Assembly: GCA_029844215.1 (NCBI GenBank)
Contig: CM056730.1
Location: 49,612,924 to 49,676,923, forward strand
From: Przewalskia tangutica
Lineage: Eukaryota; Streptophyta; Magnoliopsida; Solanales; Solanaceae
Direction: 5' to 3'
DNA: 64,000 nucleotides
Below, piece by piece: positions 59,931-64,000 of this stretch (position 1 is its first letter; every line of letters starts with the position of its first letter). A model generated the notes under the pieces. The model saw nothing but the letters and a program-made list of their open reading frames with translations. It was not told the DNA's origin and made no database searches. Made by a program: the position numbers and the translations under genes.

Positions 59931-60044
59931 TCCTACTTGTAAATCTTCATTATCGTTTATGCCTAAGTGTTGTTTATGGCCGTGTGTGGCTTTTGCAAAC
60001 TGTTTAAGTTTTAAGAACCTTATCGTTATCTGTCTTGGGAAGGA

Positions 60045-60078
60045 ACATTCGGGACGAATGTTTCTAAGGAGGGGAGAA
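60045..60078 (+). other. F2 polypurine tract and adjacent stem
   Basis: The stem ACATTCG-GGA-CGAATGT at 60045-60061, then AAGGAGGGGAGAA at 60066-60078 next to the LTR. Confidence 0.88.
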
Positions 60079-61416
60079 TGTTATACCCCGTATTTCCAGA
60101 GTATGTACGTAAAGGAATACGTACAAAAAGTTTGGTCTTAAAGTTAGGCCTTGGACGATTTTTTAGGCACAACTCTCAAAGCGAACAGTTTTCCGACGAA
60201 ACGTTTCCACAGCTTTCGTAGGATAAATTCCGGCTATGTCATTTCTAATTTTTGCGGATTTTCCGAGAGACGTAACACTTTGGACCAATGAGAGGCGACA
60301 CTTTCCACCCTCTCATTGGTGGACTTGTCACGGCAATAGGGCCGATTGGATGACAATCCTTGTCATAAAGTTGGATAGATATTTTGTGTGCAAGTTGGCT
60401 AGGTACACTTGCCCTAATCTTGACCTTACACTTGCCTAGCACTTGGCTAAATCTTGGCCATTGGTTGGCCATGTCTTGACCTATAAATACCCCTCTTGAG
60501 ATGAAGAGTTCTTCATCCACTAAAGCTTTCAAGTCTTGAAAAATCCTCCCCTCTCCCTTGTGAGCAATTCGTCCCAACACCCCGCCCCCTTTGAGTGAAG
60601 TTTTGGCCGAGGCCCTTCCCCCCTCTAGCCTAGCCGAAACCTACCCCCCCTCCCTTGGTAGAAAAGTTGCCTTCTTGTATTGTTATAATGCCCAAAATAC
60701 CCTAGCCCAAATACCTTAGTACTTAGTAGAAGTTGTGAAGAACTTCTAAGGTTTCCTTGGAGCATACAACTTAGGAGCAAAACCTTGCTCAGGCGCGACT
60801 TTTTCTAGGATATTATTGGGCTTACCGAGGTAACTAATCCTAACCCTCTTTTGAATTAGAGAATACTTACTGTTGTAGAATAAGAATAGTATAAATACTT
60901 AGAAGAATATCAGAATAGAATTGAACTGCTATCTCAGTAGAAGGGTTTAAAAGAAGAATAATTGAACTGTACTCGCATAGGACTGTTTTCACAGTAGACT
61001 CATATAGCTCACCGGGTAGGGTTGTGCTGCCCAACTTTCCATAGAATTGTGAACCCTCTGTTTGGAATGACCCTCAGAGTAGTCTTTGATAGATATCTGT
61101 GACTATTATGGTCGACTCTCTGCTTGACATATTCAACTTGGCGGTGGTTTTCGAGAAGGTATGTGATTCTTCCTAAAACATGATATTTTACAATATATAT
61201 AGTGCGGTGACGTACATGTGTTAAGCTGGATAATAACTATGGCAATGTCTTTGACTTAAGCTCGAATAATACTTACGGTAATGCCTGGCTTAAGCTTTGA
61301 ATAATACTTACTAAGATGCCTGGCTTAAGCTTTGAATAATAAAGAATTGAAAACATTTCAAAAGACTACTGAATCATATTAACAGAAGAGAACTAATTGG
61401 TTTTTAAAAACAGAAG

Positions 61417-61463
61417 CTTAAGAGTTATACTAGCTTTATGGGAAGTAAGTATAACCACTTAAG
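61417..61463 (+). promoter_or_regulatory. Conserved LTR dyad (type B arms), F2 3' LTR
   Basis: CTTAAG-A-GTTATAC, loop TAGCTTTATGGGAAGTAA, GTATAAC-CA-CTTAAG. The 5' LTR copy is at 54067-54113. Confidence 0.75.
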
Positions 61464-62152
61464 ATTGATAAAAGAAACAAGTTTGCCTATGTGTTTATAG
61501 CAGACTTATATTGTGAAAAGAATAATAAGATGATTTGATAAGTAGACATGATATGATGCTATGTGTGTTAGTATCTTGTAACGTTTGTATAGGTGAGTAT
61601 CCTTGTTGTGCTTATGTTACTTAAAAGATAAGTTGTTATGTTAGTATACTATCACTCACCTCTTGAGATGATCTGGGGTTAAGCGCCTCCGACGCGGGGT
61701 AGACTCGAAGTGATGCAGGACCATGATTCGAGAATACCTCATGCGGGTCCAGCCGGCCTATGCGGAGCTACGAGTTCAGGTTAGTATGCGGGGTTATGCC
61801 TCACGCGGTCTATGTGGCGTGCGGACAGCGAGTCGGGGCGATCTTAGGAGTAGCTACCCTCGACGCGGGGTTATACTCACGCGGGCCACGTGAGTGGCCT
61901 ATGCGGACTCCGGGAGTCCAGGATTAGGCTTGCAGAATGATGATATGGGCGAGTGGCCCTGTTTCGATCATTCGCAGCCTAGACAAGACTTATTACAGTT
62001 ACCTATTGTTGCTCTTGTTTGTGATGTGGCACTACGTGCGGTTTCCTTGGTTGTTTCACACATATTTGTAGACTGGTTTTAAAAATGATATGTTTTCATT
62101 TAAGTACTTTACAGTTTCGCATACTTAGTACCTGTTATCGACCTCCTTGGGG

Positions 62153-62322
62153 CTGCGTTCATGCCGCAGGTAAGGGCAAGCAGGTGCTAGATCCGCATCC
62201 TTAGGATCTCTACGTTGGTGTCAGGAGCTCCATCTCTTCCGGAGGCTCTACTTTTGGTATGATCTCCCTGTTATAGATAGTTTTTGTACAGTCAGGGTAT
62301 GGCGGGGCCCTGTCCCGCCATA
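62153..62322 (+). promoter_or_regulatory. Series of four stem-loops in the predicted RNA leader
   Basis: Four short hairpins within 170 nt, listed under the F2 3' LTR. The same series, in the same order, is in the other LTRs (for example 33210-33379, 42610-42775 and, reversed, 34019-34200). They lie about 1.7-1.8 kb after the TATA box and therefore in transcribed leader. Confidence 0.6.
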
Positions 62323-62545
62323 GTTGTATATTTCCTTAGAGGTCTGTAGTCATGTTGTACAGTGTCGGATGTAACTGCTAAAACATGATTATATATATAT
62401 CTTAAGCGATGTTTTCACATAATCTGTGTCTTGTTTTATAAACTGTTTCATGTCTTGCTTTATGTTTCCGCTGATTACTCTGATGTATGACTACTTGGGT
62501 GCCCCGGTAAGGCACCAGTCACGGGCCCCGGAATGGGTCGTGACA

Positions 62546-63280
62546 AGTAGTCGGCTATGCCTTCGTACTTACCCCGTACGGTGTTATTATGGCACAGGTG
62601 GGACCTGGTGTTCATGTGTGTTCCTTGGTGCTTTTATATCATAAACTGCCGGCAGTGAGGGAGGTATTCCACGGGCATGATTGATGTTGTGGGCGTGAGA
62701 CCCATTATTATATTTGAGTAATGACTTTGAGGGCGTGATTCCCTGACTTGATATGACTGCTTGTTTATTGTGAACTGTAGTTTTGTTATCATACATGTCT
62801 CCTGCTTTATATAGACTACTATGATTCCATTTGATATTTTCGTTTCACATACTTGGTACTGTTATCGACCTCGCCGGGTGCGCTCATGCCGCAGTCGAGG
62901 TACACCATCGTTGATCCTAGCTTTGGTCACGGTCAGCGTATGGAAGCCCCGTTTCTCGGAGGCTTATCATGGTATATTCCCGTCGTAATAGGTGTTTACA
63001 TTCGGGGGTTTGGCGGGCCCTGTCCGCCATTCTTTCGTATCTTTTCTTAGGTGCAGAGTAATCTTGTTGTGGCGTGGTTTGTAAAGAAAGGATTAAACTG
63101 TTCATTTTGAAAGAGTTGTTATTATTATTTATGCCGAAGGGCAAGTTTTCTAAAGATAATTATTGTACGCTTCTTGTTATTTCATGTTGTTGTGTTATGT
63201 TCCGCTGATTTCTCTGATGTTGTATCACTAGGGTGCCCGGGGTAAGGCACCAGTCACGGGCCCGGGTTCGGGTCGTGACA
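62546..63280 (+). repeat. F4 3' LTR, part after F2
   Basis: Starts with the second AGTAG, then TCGGCTATGCCTTCG as at 46697. It ends GGGTCGTGACA at 63280, followed by GGTC of F3 gag. It includes a stem-loop near 63008-63030. Confidence 0.9.
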
Positions 63281-63696
63281 GGTCCTTTGGTGATTTTCGA
63301 GGCAGACCGCCTCAGCAGCAGACTAGTTATGCGCCTCCGCCAGTACAGAGTGGTCCTCTACAATCTTCAGAGCGTCCAGAGTTTTCAGGAGCAGGTCAGG
63401 GCTCCAAGGGTTCAGATTTTCGGGAGAGCAGGGGTGTTAGCCAGCTGAAGCCACCCCTACCTCGTTGTGACCGCTGTGGTAGACTCCACAGTGGGGAGTG
63501 TCGTGCTAGTCCGGGAGTTTGTTTTACATGCGGCCAGCAGGGCCATTTTGGGAGAAACTGTCCGACCAGGGGTAGCACTGGTAGGATAGCACAGACTACG
63601 AGATCAGTTGCGGGTTCTTCACCTTCCACAGCTAGGCAGGATGTTCATACACCGGCGGGCCACGGTAGAGGTCGCGGTGGAAGCTCCCAGTTTTAG
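63281..63696 (+). pseudogene. gag: F3 gag, 3' part with two zinc knuckles
   Basis: One open frame (from 63283) to a stop at 63694. A Gln/Pro/Ser-rich linker (RGRPPQQQTSYAPPP) comes first, then CDRCGRLHSGEC (CX2CX3HX3C) and CFTCGQQGHFGRNCP (a full CX2CX4HX4C knuckle), then a Gly/Arg-rich tail GHGRGRGG. The knuckles bind the element RNA for packaging. The sequence joins 43986 when F4 is removed. The stop comes before the protease region, where F1 and F2 read on, and the following DNA is the non-coding spacer, so F3 encodes gag only. Confidence 0.9.
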
Positions 63697-64000
63697 CGGT
63701 CCTCTGAACCGCCTACTTCAGGTATATCCTTAACCATCTAGAGTTTTGTATGTTATGATAATGTGTTAAGTGTTATGTTCGGATAGCTTTGTGCTAAAAT
63801 GTGACTTAGAAACATGCTTAGTGAAAAAGGGTAAGCCTGGGGGTGAGAAAATGATGAACCTTAGAACATTACAGTTGAGACCTTAGATGTAAGGCCGTCT
63901 TGAGTACAAGTTTTTGCAAGTGATCCTTGTCGGAGTGCATTTTATGCCTAGAATGTATTGTGTGATAAGTCCCTGGGTAGTGTGAAATGGAAGTGGTAGC
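63697..64000 (+). other. F3 spacer after gag (cut by the window edge)
   Basis: Matches 48381-48690 of F4, and the reverse of about 13010-13230 in R1, in order: TATCCTTAACC, CTAGAGTTTTGTATG, GAACCTTAGAACATTACAGT, AGGCCGTCTTGAGTAC, GTGATAAGTCCCTGGGTAG. No protease motif. Confidence 0.75.

Larger units (their letters stand above)
52767..62545 (+). mobile_element. F2: autonomous-type Tekay/Del chromovirus, complete, youngest insertion
   Basis: LTRs 52767-55159 and 60079-62545, exact TSD AGTAG (52762-52766 and 62546-62550), primer site 55164, polypurine tract 60066-60078. 9779 bp without guests. Gene order gag, protease, RT, RNase H, integrase, chromodomain. The RT core is an intact 230-codon ORF. 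The F4 5' LTR shows the empty site, so the insertion is certain. Confidence 0.95.
60079..62545 (+). repeat. F2 3' LTR (2467 bp), the best preserved LTR
   Basis: TATA box 60482-60489, dyad 61417-61463, minisatellite 61675-61950. Stem-loops at 62153-62169 (CTGCG/CGCAG), 62190-62208 (GATCC/GGATC), 62225-62248 (GAGCTCC/GGAGGCTC) and 62298-62322 (TATGGCGGG/CCCGCCATA). It ends GGGTCGTGACA, followed by AGTAG. Confidence 0.95.
43987..63280 (+). mobile_element. F4: non-autonomous Tekay-like element, interrupted by F2
   Basis: 5' LTR 43987-47423, interior 47424-50049, 3' LTR 50050-52766 continuing at 62551-63280. The two LTRs are 3437 and 3447 bp when F2 is removed, which confirms the reading. The interior is 2.6 kb: shortened gag, conserved spacer, integrase tail, polypurine tract. 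It is inserted in F3 gag. Confidence 0.9.
39364..64000 (+). mobile_element. F3: non-autonomous Tekay-like element (continues past the right edge)
   Basis: 5' LTR 39364-43002, primer site 43007-43018, gag 43210-43986 resuming at 63281-63696 after F4, then the conserved non-coding spacer. Gag ends in a stop before the protease region, and protease motifs do not follow, as in F4 and R1. The expected left TSD base set is CATGT (39359-39363); its partner is outside. Confidence 0.82.

Overview
Plant nuclear DNA, most likely from a Solanaceae species. The evidence is a SINE of the tobacco-TS type at 3566-3780 with a 20-bp target-site duplication, plus very large Tekay/Del-type (Ty3/gypsy chromovirus) LTR retrotransposons. 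I see no intact host gene. LAYOUT: 1-527 is the reverse-oriented end of a hAT-like DNA transposon that runs off the left edge. 527-2500 is a broken exon-like stretch of an unrecognised host gene (minus strand). 2820-3130 may be a retroposon tail, followed by the SINE and, at 3884-4744, a truncated unrelated LTR. From about 4745 to 64000 the window is a single nest of LTR retrotransposons. REVERSE-STRAND NEST: R1 (11067-36929) is inserted into R2 (right part 36930-39335). Autonomous F1 (14747-33608, TSD CAGCT) sits in the leader of R1, and gag-only R3 (18106-27267) sits in the gag of F1. FORWARD NEST: F3 (39364 to beyond 64000) is inserted 28 bp into an older LTR (F0), which lies inside the LTR of R2. 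F4 (43987-63280) is inserted in the gag of F3, and autonomous F2 (52767-62545, TSD AGTAG) is inserted in the 3' LTR of F4. HOW IT WORKS: F1 and F2 carry gag, protease, RT, RNase H, integrase and a chromodomain, with 2.36-2.47-kb LTRs. Without their nested guests they are about 9.7-9.8 kb. R1, R3, F3 and F4 look like non-autonomous partners. They share the LTR termini, the initiator-Met-tRNA primer site and the polypurine tract, but have longer LTRs (3.2-3.6 kb) and gag-only or gag-plus-integrase-tail interiors, with a conserved pol-less spacer. They would have to use proteins supplied by F1/F2-like elements. STRUCTURE: almost every LTR, on either strand, carries a roughly 50-bp dyad with compensatory arm changes and an invariant loop. 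Nearer the 3' end is a series of short stem-loops. Both lie downstream of the TATA box, so both fall in the predicted RNA leader. Between them, each LTR type carries its own tandem repeat. DATA QUALITY: nearly all ORFs are broken by small indels, while LTR pairs of one element differ mainly by loss of single bases in CAG/CTG and in C/G runs. Much of the apparent decay may therefore be consensus error at methylated CHG sites and homopolymers rather than mutation.
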